64,000 nt of DNA from Globisporangium splendens (GCA_006386115.1 VFIW01000037.1:333842-397841); one strand, 5' to 3'. Shown: positions 43,341 through 56,201, numbered from the stretch's first letter. A program made the numbers and translations. Notes: a model not told the origin generated them from the letters alone.

Positions 43341-44325
43341 CTACTGTCCATTCCCGTTTTTTGGTCCAGGCGACCGCTCGAACCGACGACCGTAAGAACT
43401 ATCGTGGCTGTTCAAACGAGCACCCTGTGTCGTTTGCCGACCCGGCAAAGACACCTTGCAGTTCCGAGCAATGTGACCCGGCTTCCCGCAACGGAAACAC
43501 TTTCCATCGTTGCGAGGACGCTCATTTCCAGGCGTGGAAATGTACGAGATGTCCATGGGCTCGGGACCGTCATACACGACATTTGATTGCCGCATTGGTC
43601 TCGACGCGAACCCATGGAATTTCGCTTGCTTGATGCTGAACTCTTCTTGCATCGCACGTTCAATGGCTTCGTCCAGCGTCTTCGGATACTCGCGGAACAG
43701 TTGGTTCCGAATCGGACCATCGTTCAGACCCGTCATGAACGTCACGACTTGCATCGGAACGTCAATCGGCTCGTCAACGATGCTCGACACCAAGCAACGA
43801 GCACGTTGTGCATACGAGTGAAGGTCGAAACGGCCTTGACGAAGCTTGAGGAACTCGGCGCGTGCACGGAACTCACTCTGTGGAGGTTCAAACGCCTTCT
43901 TGAGTTCAGTCTTGAAATGATCGTAGCTGGGGAAGCAGTTTAGATCGGCTAAACGCTTGCCATACGCCCAGCTCTTCGCACGACCCGCAAGGTTGGACAT
44001 CGCGAACAACACTTGCTGCGAAGGGTCTCGCAGTTGTCTTGCAGTGATGCTGCATCCAACTCGACGAACCATCGTGAGAGGGGTTCGTTCTCTCCGCCGC
44101 GATACGGAGAGACGTCAAGCTTCAGCGGCACCGTCCTGATTGAGGAAACAGGGGTTGCGACCTGCTTCCGGGAGGACATGATCTCGTGGTGCATGAAGCT
44201 GACCACCGCACTCTTCTGGTCCTCCGGAGACGCCGATCGAAGCAGGCTGACCACAGCAGCCTCTCCGATGACATCTCGCATGCGCTCAAGCGCCATCCAC
44301 TCATGAGAAGACAAATGAGGGAAAC
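43341..44325 (-). pseudogene. Gag fragment of a third gypsy family
   Basis: Starts at the A3 LTR boundary with SFPHLSSHEWMALERM, which aligns with QFPHLSAEHRSVLTRM of family A gag, so only about eight N-terminal residues are lost. A one-base shift near 44050 splits it. The second part (44072-43341) has LAGRAKSWAYGKRL, the knuckle CFRCGKPGHIARNC and a basic tail. Distinct in sequence from gag A, hence another family. No pol follows. Confidence 0.75.
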
Positions 44326-44859
44326 TGTAACCGGACACTTCCGAGTTACGCAGCACGGTACGTGTGTGAGGAAGCGTATGCAACGCTTCTCTCAAGGACT
44401 CTGCTCCGAGAGCTGTTGCCTGCTTCCTGCAGTGCAACAATCGGTTACCTATAGGTCTCTATAGAGTAACCGTCGATAACCAAAGACTTAGTTAACGGTA
44501 AAAATGGAACTGTTTATTTGTTGGAGGTTGCCCTCTGTAGGACAACCTGGATTATCTTTATGTAACTATGAACAATAGCAATCTCAAGTGTAATTACTCC
44601 CCATGGGGCAATGAGTGGCTATGAAAGACTAACGCTAGTTGTCTTATGTGATTGGATGAAATGCATGTTCAATTATATCCAATCGGAGGCGCCGTCACTC
44701 AGACTGGCTGCCGGCTCCACCGTGAAGGTTCGAGCAAGTACGACGAACCTCATGGTTCGGTCTTAAACTTGTTGCGCGTACTCTACGTACCGCAAGGTTC
44801 GGTTTGGTTGTGTGGCACAACACAAGTGCGTAACCATGTTACAGTGTAACCCCGTTACA
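44326..44859 (-). repeat. 3' LTR of A3
   Basis: 534 bp, ends TGTAACCGG / CCCGTTACA, near-identical to 42624-43157 in reverse. Confidence 0.9.
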
Positions 44860-45043
44860 CCACCCCCCACTTAAAGTGCGAAACACTCGAAGGGTCGGTG
44901 TGAGAAACGTGTGGATCTCGCGCGTGTGCGCCGAGAAAGGGGAACATTCGTGTATTCCTCGGGAAAGAGCACAGCGGCGACGCGTGCGTTAATTTCACCG
45001 AGTGTTGGCACATATAGTCACTGTGCTCGCGCACATGAGTATC

Positions 45044-45793
45044 ATGGTCACCAACAAAGCTGTCCGCGAGAAGCTCGCGCGACAAAAAGGGGAAGGCGTC
45101 GGCACTCTCGTCGAAACTCTGCGCAAGCGCGAGGAAGACAGAGAGGTCGCGTCGAGCGCAAGACGAACGACGGTCACCGCGGATGCGGTCGACGTGCCTG
45201 CGGAGAGCGACGGCAGGTCTGCTCTCACATCTGATAGCGCTCCTGCTATAAGCAGTGAGTTGCGATTCGGAGACCTCCCTTCCGTGAAGCCGTTGTTCGC
45301 GCGTGCTTTGGAAGAGGAGGAAGTGACTGAGGAATTCCTCGTCGTTGACAATGACGGGAGCTCGCTTGAAGACGAGGGAGCGCTCACCGTGAAGCTCGGC
45401 TCCATCGACGAGTGGGTCGAGTACGAGGAGTTGCAAAGCGAGCGACACGCCGCTTATCTCCACGAGCTCGAGCGAGATCCATCCGCTGACGTCTCGATGT
45501 ATCGGACGAAGGAGGAAAATGACGCCGTTGAGGCTGTCAACAATCGTAAGAGGAAGCACGAAGTCCTCATTACAAACGAAGAGGCAGGAGTGCGAGCTGT
45601 CGTTCACGATGAGCTCAAGTACTCACTGCCCGAAATGCCGCCGCCAGAACTATGGCCGGCTGGCAAGACCGCATCGAATCTGCTCGCGAGAGCCAGACTT
45701 TGTGCGCGGGACTATGACGCTCAATTTAAAAATTGGCGTGAAAGCGATTGCGGGATGAAAATGGGGAATTGCGTATTCACCCGATCCCAGTCG
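45044..45793 (+). pseudogene. aORF-A, copy A3, N-terminal part
   Basis: ATG 45044; matches aORF-A1 for about 235 residues, then one A is missing at about 45740 (CGTGAAAGCG versus CGTGAAAAGCG) and the copia LTR cuts the frame. Confidence 0.75.
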
Positions 45794-46099
45794 TGTTGAA
45801 ACGGGGCACTTGAGTGGTTGGATGCAAAATGCAAATTGATTGATTGAATGAGGTCCTTAGTTCACATGCACATATGCTACCTCTAAGCCTACTGGATTCT
45901 TTCTGGATTCTTGTCTGTACTATCCACAAAGAATATTACTCATAAATAGCTGATGGGTGCGATCAGATCCTCCACCCACAATCATGTCTTACCTGTCGTA
46001 AACATATTACCGTATATACTGGAGTGGCGTAAACACGCACATTCAGACTTGACTGTCGCAATCTTGACATTCGGACAAACTCGACACTCGACAGTTACA
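45794..46099 (-). repeat. Copia LTR0
   Basis: 306 bp, TGTTGAAAC...AGTTACA; the most diverged LTR of the array. Confidence 0.75.
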
Positions 46100-46822
46100 C
46101 AGTCGGTGCTCGAGTCGCACTTTCGACAACATTGTCAACATTGTCAACATTGTCAACATTGTCAACACTCCCACTCGACTCGACGGCGACTTGGATTCCG
46201 AGTTTGCTTCGGAGTGCGCCAAACTGGTTCGTGCCGATCGCCTTCGTCATCATGTCTGCGAGCATGTCTTCGGTCGGACAGTATTCCAACACGACTTGGT
46301 CATCTTCGACTTTTTCGCGAACAAAGTGGTAACGGATGTCGATGTGTTTGGTGCGCTTGTGAAACTCGGGATTTTTCGCAAGTGCGATCGAACCTTGGTT
46401 GTCTTCGAATACCTTCACCGGTCGATCACTCGAGTGTTCACCGAGCTCGCACAGAATGCCTTTCAACCAAACTGCTTCTTGGGTTGCTTCGGACAGTGCC
46501 ATGTACTCTGCTTCCGTCGACGACAGTGCCACAGATCGCTGTTTCTTGCTTCGCCAACTGATGCACCCGCCGTTGAGAATGAATGCATATCCACTTGTGC
46601 TTCGGCGAGAGTCGATGTCGCCAGCCCAATCCGCATCGGAGTACCCAATAAGCTCACCACTTGTGTTGGCTGAGAACGTGATACCATGCGTCTGGGTGCC
46701 ATTGAGATACCGGAATACGCGCTTGAGTGCTTGCCAATGCGTCGGACACGGGTCGGATGCAAACTGACTCAGCACTCCCACTGCCGCTGCGAGGTCCGGT
46801 CGAGTTGCCACCATGAGGTACA
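46095..46822 (-). pseudogene. Copia unit 1: RT end and RNase H only
   Basis: From [16 protein letters not shown] to a stop at 46095. RNase H blocks [38 protein letters not shown] and VFEDNQGSIALAKNP are present. The C-terminus carries a short NVD repeat (VDNVDNVDNVDNVV) made by a (TTGTCAACA)n microsatellite at 46129-46169. It starts exactly at LTR1. Confidence 0.85.
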
Positions 46823-47125
46823 TGTTGAAAATAGCTTGAGTGGTGGGATGCAAAATGCAAAGTGATTGATTGAATGAGGTCCTTAGTTCGCATGCATGCG
46901 TGCTGCTGCTTGCTACATCTAAGCCTACTGGATTCTTTTCTGGATACTTGTCTGTACTATCCACAAAGAATCTTCTACATAAACAGATGGTGGGTACGGA
47001 TCAGATTCCGAACCCACACCCATGTCGTACCTGTCGTAATCAAATGGTGCAACCATCGGAATAATGGTGATGCCAAGAGTGAAGGTTAGTACAACTGGTA
47101 GATACCGGTGGTACCGGTAATCACA
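46823..47125 (-). repeat. Copia LTR1 (3' LTR of the complete unit)
   Basis: 303 bp, differing from LTR2 at only a few bases, so the complete unit is young. The pol stop lies inside it. Confidence 0.85.
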
Positions 47126-50100
47126 CCGTCGCAGATCGAGGTGTCTTACCAACACCCCCGCTCGACTCGATAGCGACTTGGATGCCCAACTTGGTGCGGA
47201 GAGCGTCGAACTGCGCGGTGGCGATCGGCTTCGTCATGAGGTCTGCGAGCATCTCTTGTGTCGGACAGTACTCCAGCACCACTTGACCGTCTTCGACCTT
47301 CTCGCGCACAAAGTGGTAGCGGATGTCGATGTGCTTGGTGCGCTTGTGGAACTCGGGGTTCTTGGCCAACGCGATCGCGCCTTGGTTGTCTTCGAACACC
47401 GTCAAGGCACCGTCGCCCGCATCTTCACCGAGTTCATGCATGAACGCCTTGAGCCACACTGCCTCTTGGGTCGCTTCCGACAGCGCCATGTACTCGGCTT
47501 CTGTTGAAGATAGCGCCACGGTGCGCTGCTTCTTGCTGCGCCAGCTGATGCATCCACCGTTGAGCACGAACACGTAGCCGCTGGTGCTGCGTCGAGTCTC
47601 GATGTCGCCCGCCCAGTCCGCGTCCGAGTAGCCGATCAGCTCGCCGGAGCCGGAGCCGAAGAAACGAATGCCGTGCGTCGGAGTCGCTTGCAGGTACCGG
47701 AGCACGCGCTTGAGGGCTTGCCAGTGTGTCGGACACGGATCGGCGGCAAACTGGCTCAGTGTGCCCACGGCCGCGGCGAGGTCTGGGCGGGTACCAACCA
47801 TCAGGTACATCACGGCACCAACCGCGCTGCGGTATGGCACACCCTTCATGGTCTCGTCGTGCTTGCAACCACCTTCGCACATGGTCTTGGTCAACTTGAG
47901 TCCGGGGTCTTGTGGTGTCTTCACGGGCTTGCAGTCTTGCATGCCGAACTTACTCAGGATCGACTGCAGAAACTTGGTCTGACACATCGACACGTCGCCC
48001 GACTTGTCATCACGCTCGACTTCCATGCCGAGGCAGTACTTGAGTTCGCCGAGGTCGGACATCTCGAAGCGCTCACTCAACGCACGCTTGGTCTCCGCGA
48101 GCAGATCCATGTCGTTGCACGCGAGGATGAGGTCGTCGACGTAGATCACCACGAACATCATGGCCGAGCCTTCACGCTTGACGTACACGCAGTGATCCAT
48201 CTCGCACTTGGTGAAGCCGATCTTGCGCATGAAGTCGTCGATGGTCTGGTTCCACATGCGAGGCGACTGCTTGAGACCGTACAACGCACGCTTGAGCTTG
48301 CACACATGGTCGGGGTACTTGGGGTCGACGAATCCCACGGGTTGCTTCATGTAGATCTCTTCATCGAGCAGACCATTGAGGAACGCGGTCTTGACGTCCA
48401 TCTGGTGCAGCACGAGCTTGTACTGCGCTGCGATGCTCAAGATGATCCGGATCGACGCGAACCTAGCCACCGGCGCGAATGTCTCCTCGAAGTCAACGCC
48501 GTACTTCTGCAGGAATCCCTTCGCCACGAGACGCGCCTTGTACCGCTCGATGAGACCCTCGACGGTCTCCTTCACCTTGAAGACCCACTTGCTGCTGATG
48601 GCCTTGCGACCGCGTGGCAGTGGCACGAGTTCCCACGTCTCGTTCTTGCATAGCGACTCGAACTCGGAGTCGCACGCTTCCATCCACTTGCTCGCGTCGC
48701 TGGATTCCATCGCCGACTCGAACGACGTCGGTAAATCTCCCCCTGAATACACGACGTGAGCGCATTCTTCTTCTTCTTCTTCAATCGACGCGAGTAGCGC
48801 CGACATGTCATCGAGCGATGACCTTGGACCTGGTGCTGGCGTCGAACTTGCTCCACTTGTACGACCCACGCGTCCATAACGCTTCTCCACGGGCGGCTCC
48901 GACAGAACTTCAAGCGAGTGCGTCCGCGAGTGACGCTTGGACCCCGGTGGGTACTCGACATTCGGTTGTTGCGGTCGCTGTGGCTGCTGACGTGGCGTTT
49001 GCCGTTGCTGCCATTGCGGCCGCTCGTTCGTCGGTCTTGGCTCTGACGGTCTCTCGTGCGTCGGTACTGGCTCCGCCGGCTGCTCGCCCATGTCTTCGTC
49101 GCTCTCCTCGTAGTCATGGTCGTCGTCGCCTTCACCGTCGGTCGCTTCATCCGCGTCACGAAACTCGACTGCCTTGCTGCCGATTTGAGTGCGCTTGCCG
49201 CTGTCGAACGTGTCTTCCATGAACTGCGCGTCGCGACTCACGACGATCCGACCGCTCGACAGCTCCTCGAACCGATACGCTTTCTCATGGTCGGAGTAGC
49301 CGAGGAAACGGCATAACACCGACCGCGCGTCGAGCTTCGACCGCTTCTCGCTTGGCACGTGCACGTACGCGTGGCACCCGAAGACCTTCAGATTCTTCAA
49401 CAACGGCTTCTTCTGCGTCCACACCTCGTGTGGAGACTTGTGACCGGTCGCTCGCGTCGGACACCGATTGCGCAGAAACGCTGCCGTCGTCACTGCTTCA
49501 CCCCAGTAGCGCTTGGACAGTCCCGCGTGCTCGATCATGCACCGCGCACTCTCGACCAACGTCCGATTCATACGCTCGGCCACTCCGTTGAGCTGCGGCG
49601 TGTACGGCGGCGTGAACTGCTGCACGATGCCTCGATCACGGCAGAACGCGGCAAACTTGCTTGACGCATATTCGCCGCCGTTGTCGCTCCGAAGCACCTT
49701 CACACGCTTCCCGGTCTGGGTCTCCGCAAACTTGACGAACTGCACGAACTTGTCCAGCACTTCCGACTTGCTGCGAAGCAGGAACACCACGCAGAACCGC
49801 GACTTGTCGTCGATGAACGTCACGAAGTAGCGCTTGTCGGAGAACGTCGCCGTCTGCATCGGGCCGCACACATCGCTGTGCACGACGTCGAGCACATTCT
49901 TGGCACGCTCGGGCGCAGTCGACTGGAAACTCACACGCGTCTGCTTGCCGAGCGCACATCCGCCGCAGAGCTCCCACTTGCTCACCGACGTGATGTCGAT
50001 GCCGACGCCGAGCTTCTGTTTCACAATCGCGTCGAGACCACCGTGGCCGATGTGACCGAGTCGGAGATGCCACAAATACGACTTACCAGCTCGCGGAATA

Positions 50101-51392
50101 TCCGCAGCAGCGCTTGCGACTCTCGCCGACTCTGTCTTCACAGGCGTCATGCACAGCTTGAACAGACCCTTGCCTGCGCGCTCGCCGACCTTCCACTTCT
50201 GGCCCTTGAGGTTCACGTAGCAGACACTGGTGTCGAACGTCATCGGCGCGACGTCCTTCGTGAATCGGCCGACCGAGAACAGGTTGCGCGTCAGCTTGGG
50301 GATGTGCCACACATTCGTGAGCACACCCTTCTTGTCGCCGCTTGGAGTCTTCATTGTCATCACGATGTCACCGCTGCCGATCGCTTGCACGACACCGTCG
50401 TCTGCGAGATGCACGTCGACTGGATCGATGTTCTTGTAGTTGATCATGAACCGCTTCGAGTACGACATGTGCTGCGTCGCACCCGAGTCGATGAGCCATG
50501 TCGGGTTCTTGGCGCCGTCGCCGCTCCCCTTGCCGACTGCAAACAGGAAGTCGCCCGAGTCTTCATCTTGATTGTGCGCCACATTCGCACGCTGTGGACG
50601 TTGCCGGTTCGCGTTGTCATGGATCCGCGAGGGACACTCCGCGATCCAATGACCCATCTTGCCGCAGTAGTTGCACGCGCCGGTCTTCTTGCCTGGCCGC
50701 GCACTGCGCTTCTTGTCGCCCGTCATGAACGCTTGGCCAGCAGCGACCCCGTCGCCGCCTTGTTCCTTGCGCTTCATGTCTTCATGGAGGAGCCGAGACG
50801 TCACGAGCTCCCACGTCAACGTGTCGGAACGCGATTCCAACGCCGTGATGAGGAACTGGTACGACTCGCTCAGGCTTCCGAGAAGCGTGATTACCAAGTC
50901 TTCCTCGCTGACCGGAGCGCCGACCGCGTCGAGCTGCTCCGCCAGAGTCTTGACCTTGTTGATGTGCGCGAGCACATCATCACCTTCTTCCATCATGGTC
51001 GTGAAGAAACGACGACGAAGAAAGAGCTTGTTAGCGAGGCTCTTCTTCTCGAAGTGATCTTCCAGCTTCGACCATGCATCGTGCGCACCACTCGACGAGC
51101 GCACCAACGGCAGTTGCGAGTCTTCCATCGCGAGGCAGATGATCGCCATCGCCTTGCGAGACTTCCTCTTGAACGTCGCTTGGTCCATCTCGCTCACGCA
51201 GTGCTCGAGCTTCACTTCCCCGCTGACGACCTCCCACAGGTCACGTTCTTCGAGCACCATCTGCATCTTGAACTTCCACGCGTGGAAGTTGGTTCCTTCG
51301 AACTTGTTGATGCGGGAGGTGTTGGCGTAGTCCATGGTTGCGTTGGTGGAGGTGGTGGCGGCGGCGGCAGAGTCAAACGAGCTTGGGCTCAT
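47121..51392 (-). CDS. Copia Gag-Pol polyprotein, complete unit 2
   Basis: 1,423 residues, uninterrupted. In order: gag ([20 protein letters not shown]), a CCHC knuckle [14 protein letters not shown] at about 245, protease [11 protein letters not shown] at about 305, the [13 protein letters not shown] pre-integrase region, integrase D-D-E ([17 protein letters not shown]), a long acidic/Pro/Gln linker, RT ([30 protein letters not shown]) and RNase H ([37 protein letters not shown]). It encodes all activities for retrotransposition. The start ATG at 51392 lies within the primer site (GTTATGAGCCC); an upstream in-frame extension is LTR sequence. Potentially active. Confidence 0.93.
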   Translation of the reverse strand: MSPSSFDSAAAATTSTNATMDYANTSRINKFEGTNFHAWKFKMQMVLEERDLWEVVSGEVKLEHCVSEMDQATFKRKSRKAMAIICLAMEDSQLPLVRSSSGAHDAWSKLEDHFEKKSLANKLFLRRRFFTTMMEEGDDVLAHINKVKTLAEQLDAVGAPVSEEDLVITLLGSLSESYQFLITALESRSDTLTWELVTSRLLHEDMKRKEQGGDGVAAGQAFMTGDKKRSARPGKKTGACNYCGKMGHWIAECPSRIHDNANRQRPQRANVAHNQDEDSGDFLFAVGKGSGDGAKNPTWLIDSGATQHMSYSKRFMINYKNIDPVDVHLADDGVVQAIGSGDIVMTMKTPSGDKKGVLTNVWHIPKLTRNLFSVGRFTKDVAPMTFDTSVCYVNLKGQKWKVGERAGKGLFKLCMTPVKTESARVASAAADIPRAGKSYLWHLRLGHIGHGGLDAIVKQKLGVGIDITSVSKWELCGGCALGKQTRVSFQSTAPERAKNVLDVVHSDVCGPMQTATFSDKRYFVTFIDDKSRFCVVFLLRSKSEVLDKFVQFVKFAETQTGKRVKVLRSDNGGEYASSKFAAFCRDRGIVQQFTPPYTPQLNGVAERMNRTLVESARCMIEHAGLSKRYWGEAVTTAAFLRNRCPTRATGHKSPHEVWTQKKPLLKNLKVFGCHAYVHVPSEKRSKLDARSVLCRFLGYSDHEKAYRFEELSSGRIVVSRDAQFMEDTFDSGKRTQIGSKAVEFRDADEATDGEGDDDHDYEESDEDMGEQPAEPVPTHERPSEPRPTNERPQWQQRQTPRQQPQRPQQPNVEYPPGSKRHSRTHSLEVLSEPPVEKRYGRVGRTSGASSTPAPGPRSSLDDMSALLASIEEEEEECAHVVYSGGDLPTSFESAMESSDASKWMEACDSEFESLCKNETWELVPLPRGRKAISSKWVFKVKETVEGLIERYKARLVAKGFLQKYGVDFEETFAPVARFASIRIILSIAAQYKLVLHQMDVKTAFLNGLLDEEIYMKQPVGFVDPKYPDHVCKLKRALYGLKQSPRMWNQTIDDFMRKIGFTKCEMDHCVYVKREGSAMMFVVIYVDDLILACNDMDLLAETKRALSERFEMSDLGELKYCLGMEVERDDKSGDVSMCQTKFLQSILSKFGMQDCKPVKTPQDPGLKLTKTMCEGGCKHDETMKGVPYRSAVGAVMYLMVGTRPDLAAAVGTLSQFAADPCPTHWQALKRVLRYLQATPTHGIRFFGSGSGELIGYSDADWAGDIETRRSTSGYVFVLNGGCISWRSKKQRTVALSSTEAEYMALSEATQEAVWLKAFMHELGEDAGDGALTVFEDNQGAIALAKNPEFHKRTKHIDIRYHFVREKVEDGQVVLEYCPTQEMLADLMTKPIATAQFDALRTKLGIQVAIESSGGVGKTPRSATV

Positions 51393-51396
51393 AACC
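51385..51396 (-). promoter_or_regulatory. Copia primer-binding site
   Basis: GGTTATGAGCCC directly follows the LTR end CAACA. It pairs with the anticodon-loop region of methionine tRNA (GGGCUCAUAACC), not with a 3' CCA end, as in half-tRNA priming known for Drosophila copia. Confidence 0.7.
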
Positions 51397-51699
51397 TGTT
51401 GAAAATAACTTGAGTGGTGGGATGCAAAATGCAAAGTGATTGATTGAATGAGGTCCTTAGTTCGCATGCATGCGTGCTGCTGCTTGCTACATCTAAGCCT
51501 ACTGGATTCTTTGCTGGATACTTGTCTGTACTATCCACAAAGAATCTTCTACATAAACAGATGGTGGGTACGGATCAGATTCCGAACCCACACCCATGTC
51601 GTACCTGTCGTAATCAAATGGTGCAACCATCGGAATAATGGTGATGCCAAGAGTGAAGGTTAGTACAACTGGTAGATACCGGTGGTACCGGTAATCACA
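51397..51699 (-). repeat. Copia LTR2 (shared)
   Basis: 303 bp. Serves as 5' LTR of unit 2 and 3' LTR of unit 3. Confidence 0.85.
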
Positions 51700-54600
51700 C
51701 CGTCGCAGATCGAGGTGTCTTACCAACACCCCCGCTCGACTCGATAGCGACTTGGATGCCCAACTTGGTGCGGAGAGCGTCGAACTGCGCGGTGGCGATC
51801 GGCTTCGTCATGAGGTCTGCGAGCATCTCTTGTGTCGGACAGTACTCCAGCACCACTTGACCGTCTTCGACCTTCTCGCGCACAAAGTGGTAGCGGATGT
51901 CGATGTGCTTGGTGCGCTTGTGGAACTCGGGGTTCTTGGCCAACGCGATCGCGCCTTGGTTGTCTTCGAACACCGTCAAGGCACCGTCGCCCGCATCTTC
52001 ACCGAGTTCATGCATGAACGCCTTGAGCCACACTGCCTCTTGGGTCGCTTCCGACAGCGCCATGTACTCGGCTTCTGTCGACGATAGCGCCACGGTGCGC
52101 TGCTTCTTGCTGCGCCAGCTGATGCATCCACCGTTGAGCACGAACACGTAGCCGCTGGTGCTGCGTCGAGTCTCGATGTCGCCCGCCCAGTCCGCGTCCG
52201 AGTAGCCGATCAGCTCGCCATCGCCAGAGCCGGAGAAACGAATGCCGTGCATCGGTGTTGCTTGCAGGTATCGGAGCACGCGCTTGAGGGTTTGCCAGTG
52301 CGTCGGACACGGGTCAGCGGCAAACTGGCTCAGCACTCCCACCGCAGCCGCGAGGTCCGGACGCGTTGCCACCATGAGGTACATCACGGCACCAACCGCG
52401 CTGCGGTATGGCACACCCTTCATGGTCTCGTCGTGCTTGCACCCGCCTTCGCACATGGTCTTCGTCAACTTGAGTCCGGGGTCTTGTGGTGTCTTCACGG
52501 GCTTGCAGTCTTGCATGCCGAACTTACTCAGGATCGACTGCAAGAAACTTGGTCTGCCGCATCGACACGTCGCCCGACTTGTCATCACGCTCGACTTCCA
52601 TGCCGAGGCAGTACTTGAGCTCACCGAGGTCGGACATCTCAAAGCGCTCACTCAACGCACGCTTGGTCGCCGCGAGCAGATCCATGTCGTTGCACGCGAG
52701 GATGAGGTCGTCGACGTAGAGCACCACGAACATCGTGGCCTTGCCATCACGCTTGACGTACACGCAGTGGTCCATCTCGCACTTGGTGAAACCGATCTTG
52801 CGCATGAACTCGTCGATGGTGTGGTTCCACATGCGAGGCGACTGCTTGAGACCGTACAACGCGCGCTTGAGCTTGCACACATGGTCGGGATACTTGGGGT
52901 CGACGAATCCCACGGGCTGCTTCATGTAGATCTCTTCCTCGAGCAGGCCGTTGAGGAACGCCGTCTTGACGTCCATCTGGTGCAGCACGAGCTTGTACTG
53001 CGCCGCGATGCTCAAAATGATCCGGATCGACGCGAACTTGGCCACCGGCGCGAATGTCTCCTCGAAGTCCACGCCGTACTTCTGCAGGAATCCCTTCGCC
53101 ACGAGACGCGCCTTGTATCGCTCGATGAGACCCTCGACGGTCTCCTTCACCTTGAAGACCCACTTGCTGCTGATGGCCTTGCGACCACGTGGCAATGGCA
53201 CGAGTTCCCATGTCTCGTTCTTGCACAGCGACTCCAACTCGGAGTCGCACGCTTCCATCCACTTGCTTGCGTCGCTGGATTCCATCGCCGACTCGAACGA
53301 CGTCGGTAAATCTCCCCCTGAATACACGACGTGAGCGCATTCTTCTTCTCCTTCTTCAATCGACGCGAGCAGTGCCGACATGTCATCGAGCGATGACCTT
53401 GGACCTGGTGCTGGCGTCGAACTTGCTCCACTTGTACGACTCACGCGTCCATAACGCTTCTCCACGGGCGGCTCCGACAGAGCTTCGAGCGAATTCGTTC
53501 GCGAATGGCGTTTGGACCCCGGTGGGTACTCGGCACTTGGCTGCTTCGGCTGCTGTGGTCGCTGTGGCTGCTGACGCGGAGGTTGCTGCTGCTGCCATTG
53601 CGGCCGCTCGCGCGTCGATGCTGGGTTTGCCGGCCGCTCGCCCATGTCTTGGTCGCTGTAGCCGCCCTCACGATTGTCGTCGTCTTCACTATCGGTCGCT
53701 TCATCCTCGTCACGAAACTCCACCGCCTTGCTGCCGACTTGTCCGCGCTTGCCGCTGTCGAACGTGTCTTCCATGAACTGTGCGTCGCGGCTCACGACGA
53801 TCCGACCGCTCGACAGCTCTTCAAACCGATACGCTTTCTCATGATCCGAGTAACCGAGGAAACGGCATAACACCGACCGCGCGTCGAGTTCCGATCGCTT
53901 CTCGCTTGGTATGTGCACGTACGCGTGGCACCCGAACACCTTCAGATTCTCCAACAACGGCTTCTTCTGCGCCCACACTTCATGTGGCGACTTATCGTGA
54001 CCGATCGCTCGAGTCGGGCATCGGTTGCGCAGGAACGTCGCAGTCATGACCGCTTCGCCCCAGTAGCGCTTGGACAGTCCCGCATGCTCGACCATACAGC
54101 GTGCACACTCAACCAACGTCCGATTCATACGCTCGGCCACTCCGTTGAGTTGCGGCGTGAACTGCTGCACGATGTCTCGATCGCGGCAGAACGCGGCGAA
54201 TTTGTTGGACACGTACTCGCCGCCGTTGTCGCTTCGGAGCATCTTCACGCGCCTCCCGATCTGGGTCTCGGCCAGCTTGACGAACTGCACGAACTTGTCC
54301 AGCACTTCCGACTTGCTGCGCAAGAGGAACACCACGCAGAACCGCGACTTGTCGTCGATGAACGTCACGAAGCAGCGCTTATCGTTGAAGGTTGCCGTTT
54401 GCATCGGGCCACACACATCGCTGTGAACGACGTCGAGCACATTCTTGGCACTCTCGGGCGTAGTCGACTGGAAACTCACACGCGTTTGCTTGCCGAGCGC
54501 ACATCCGCCGCAGAGCTCCCATTTGTTCACCGACGTGATGTCGATGCCAACGCCGAGCTTCTTCTCCACGATCGAGTCGAGTCCGCCGTGGCCGATGTGG

Positions 54601-54924
54601 CCGAGTCGCAGGTGCCACAAGTATGACTTGCTCATCCGTGGCGCTTCGGGCACACTCGCGATGCTCGTACTCTCCGCTTGCACAGGCGTCATGCACAACT
54701 TGAACAGACCCTTGCCTGCGCGCTCGCCGATCTTCCACTTCTGGCCCTTCAGGTTCACGAAACAGGAGTTGGTGTCGAACGTCACCGGCGCCACATCCTT
54801 CGTGAATCTGCCGACCGAGAACAAGTTGCGCGTCAGCTTGGGGATATGCCACACGTTCGTGAGCACACCCTTCTTGACGCCACTCGGAGTCTTCATCATC
54901 ATCACGACGCCGTCATCTGCGAGG
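51695..54924 (-). pseudogene. Copia unit 3: lacks gag and most of protease
   Basis: Begins directly at LTR3 within the post-protease region (HLADDGV...), then integrase, RT ([25 protein letters not shown]) and RNase H. A deletion removes several residues (YTPQ shortened to TPQ and a CGVYG codon set in antisense). One extra base at about 52543 splits RT from RNase H, giving frames 52524-54924 and 51695-52560. Motifs are otherwise intact. Confidence 0.88.
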
Positions 54925-55222
54925 TGTTGATGAGCAAAGGCGGCTTGGGTAGTTGGATGCAAAATGCAAAGTGATTGATTGAATGAGGTCCTTAGTTTGC
55001 ATGCATGCGTGCTGCTGCTTGCTACATCTAAGCCTACTGGATTCTTGTCTGTACTATCCACAAAGAATCTTCCACATAAACAGATGGTGGGTACGGATCA
55101 GATTCCGAACCCACACCCATGTTGCACCGGCCCTAATCAAATGACGCAACCATCGGAATGATTTCGCTGTCGTGAGTGAAGATCGGTACAACTGGTAGAT
55201 ACCGGTAGTACCGGTACTCACA
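54925..55222 (-). repeat. Copia LTR3
   Basis: 298 bp, more diverged than LTR1 and LTR2. Confidence 0.8.
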
Positions 55223-55483
55223 CCGTCGCAGATCGAGGCGTCTTCACAACACTCCCACTCGACTCGATGGTGACTTGGATGCTGAGCTTGGTGCGAAGGT
55301 AGTCGAACTGCGCTGACGGAATCGGCTTCGTCATGATGTCGGCCAACATCTCTTGCGTCGGACAGTACTCCAGCACCACTTGACCGTCCTCGACCTTCTC
55401 GCGCACGAAGTGGTAGCGAATGTCGATGTGCTTGGTGCGCTTGTGAAACTCGGGGTTCTTGGCCAACGCGATCGAACCTTGGT
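55223..55483 (-). pseudogene. Copia unit 4: RNase H C-terminus
   Basis: [19 protein letters not shown] to TPRSATV-stop. Cut at 55484 by the gypsy A2 LTR, exactly inside the VFEDNQG codons. Confidence 0.85.
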
Positions 55484-56018
55484 TGTAACCGGACACTTCC
55501 GAGTTACGCAGCACGGTACGTGTGTGAGGAAGCGTAAGCAACGCTTCTCTCAAGGACTCTGTTCCGAGAGCGGTTGCCTGCTTCCTGCAGTGCAACAATC
55601 GGTTACCTATAGGTCTCTATAGAGTAACCGTCGATAACCAAAGGCTTTAGTTAACGGTAAAAATGGAACTGTTTATTTGTTGGAGGTTGCTCTCTGCAGG
55701 ACAACCTGGATTATCTTTATGTAACTATGAACAATAGCAATCTCAAGTGTAATTACTCCCCATGGGGCAATGAGTGGCTATGACAGACTAACGCTAGTTG
55801 TCTTATGTGATTGGATGAAATGCATGTTCAATTATGTCCAATCGGAGGCGCCGTCACTCAGACTGGCTGCCGGCTCCACCGTGAAGGTTCGAGCAAGTAC
55901 GACGAACCTCATGGTTCGGTCTTAAACTTGTTGGGCGTACTCTACGTACCGCAAGGTTCGGTTTGGTTGTGTGGCACAACACAAGTGCGTAACCATGTTA
56001 CAGTGTAACCCCGTTACA
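55484..56018 (-). repeat. 3' LTR of A2
   Basis: 535 bp, TGTAACCGG...CCCGTTACA, near-identical to the LTRs at 42624 and 44326. Confidence 0.9.
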
Positions 56019-56201
56019 CCACCCCCACTTAAAGTGCGAAACACTCAAAGGGTCGGTGTGAGAAACGTGTGGATCTCGCGCGTGTGCGCCGAGAAAGGGG
56101 AACATTCGTGTATTCCTCGGGAAAGAGCACAGCGGCGGCGCGTGCGTTAATTTCACCGAGTGTTGGCACATATAGTCACTGTGCTCGCGCACGTGAGTAT
56201 C

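Larger units (their letters stand above)
44326..45793 (-). mobile_element. Gypsy family A 3' fragment, copy A3
   Basis: 3' LTR (44326-44859) plus the adjoining internal region up to 45793, where the copia LTR begins. Only the N-terminal half of aORF-A remains; pol is gone. It forms an inverted pair with the end of A1 around the gag fragment. Confidence 0.85.
45794..55483 (-). mobile_element. Tandem copia array sharing LTRs
   Basis: Read on the - strand: internal 3' end (55483-55223), LTR3, 5'-deleted internal (54924-51700), LTR2, complete internal (51396-47126), LTR1, 5'-deleted internal (46822-46100), LTR0. Neighbouring units share one LTR. The two deleted units join an LTR end (CAACA) directly to mid-pol sequence, with no primer site. 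The array is inserted into gypsy A3 on the left and interrupted by gypsy A2 on the right. Confidence 0.85.

Noticed and set aside
47673..51413. Long + strand frames inside copia (up to 511 codons)
   Set aside because: His/Arg/Leu-rich antisense shadows of an intact polyprotein with high third-base GC; unlike the gypsy antisense ORFs, they lack a conserved start or similarity across families.
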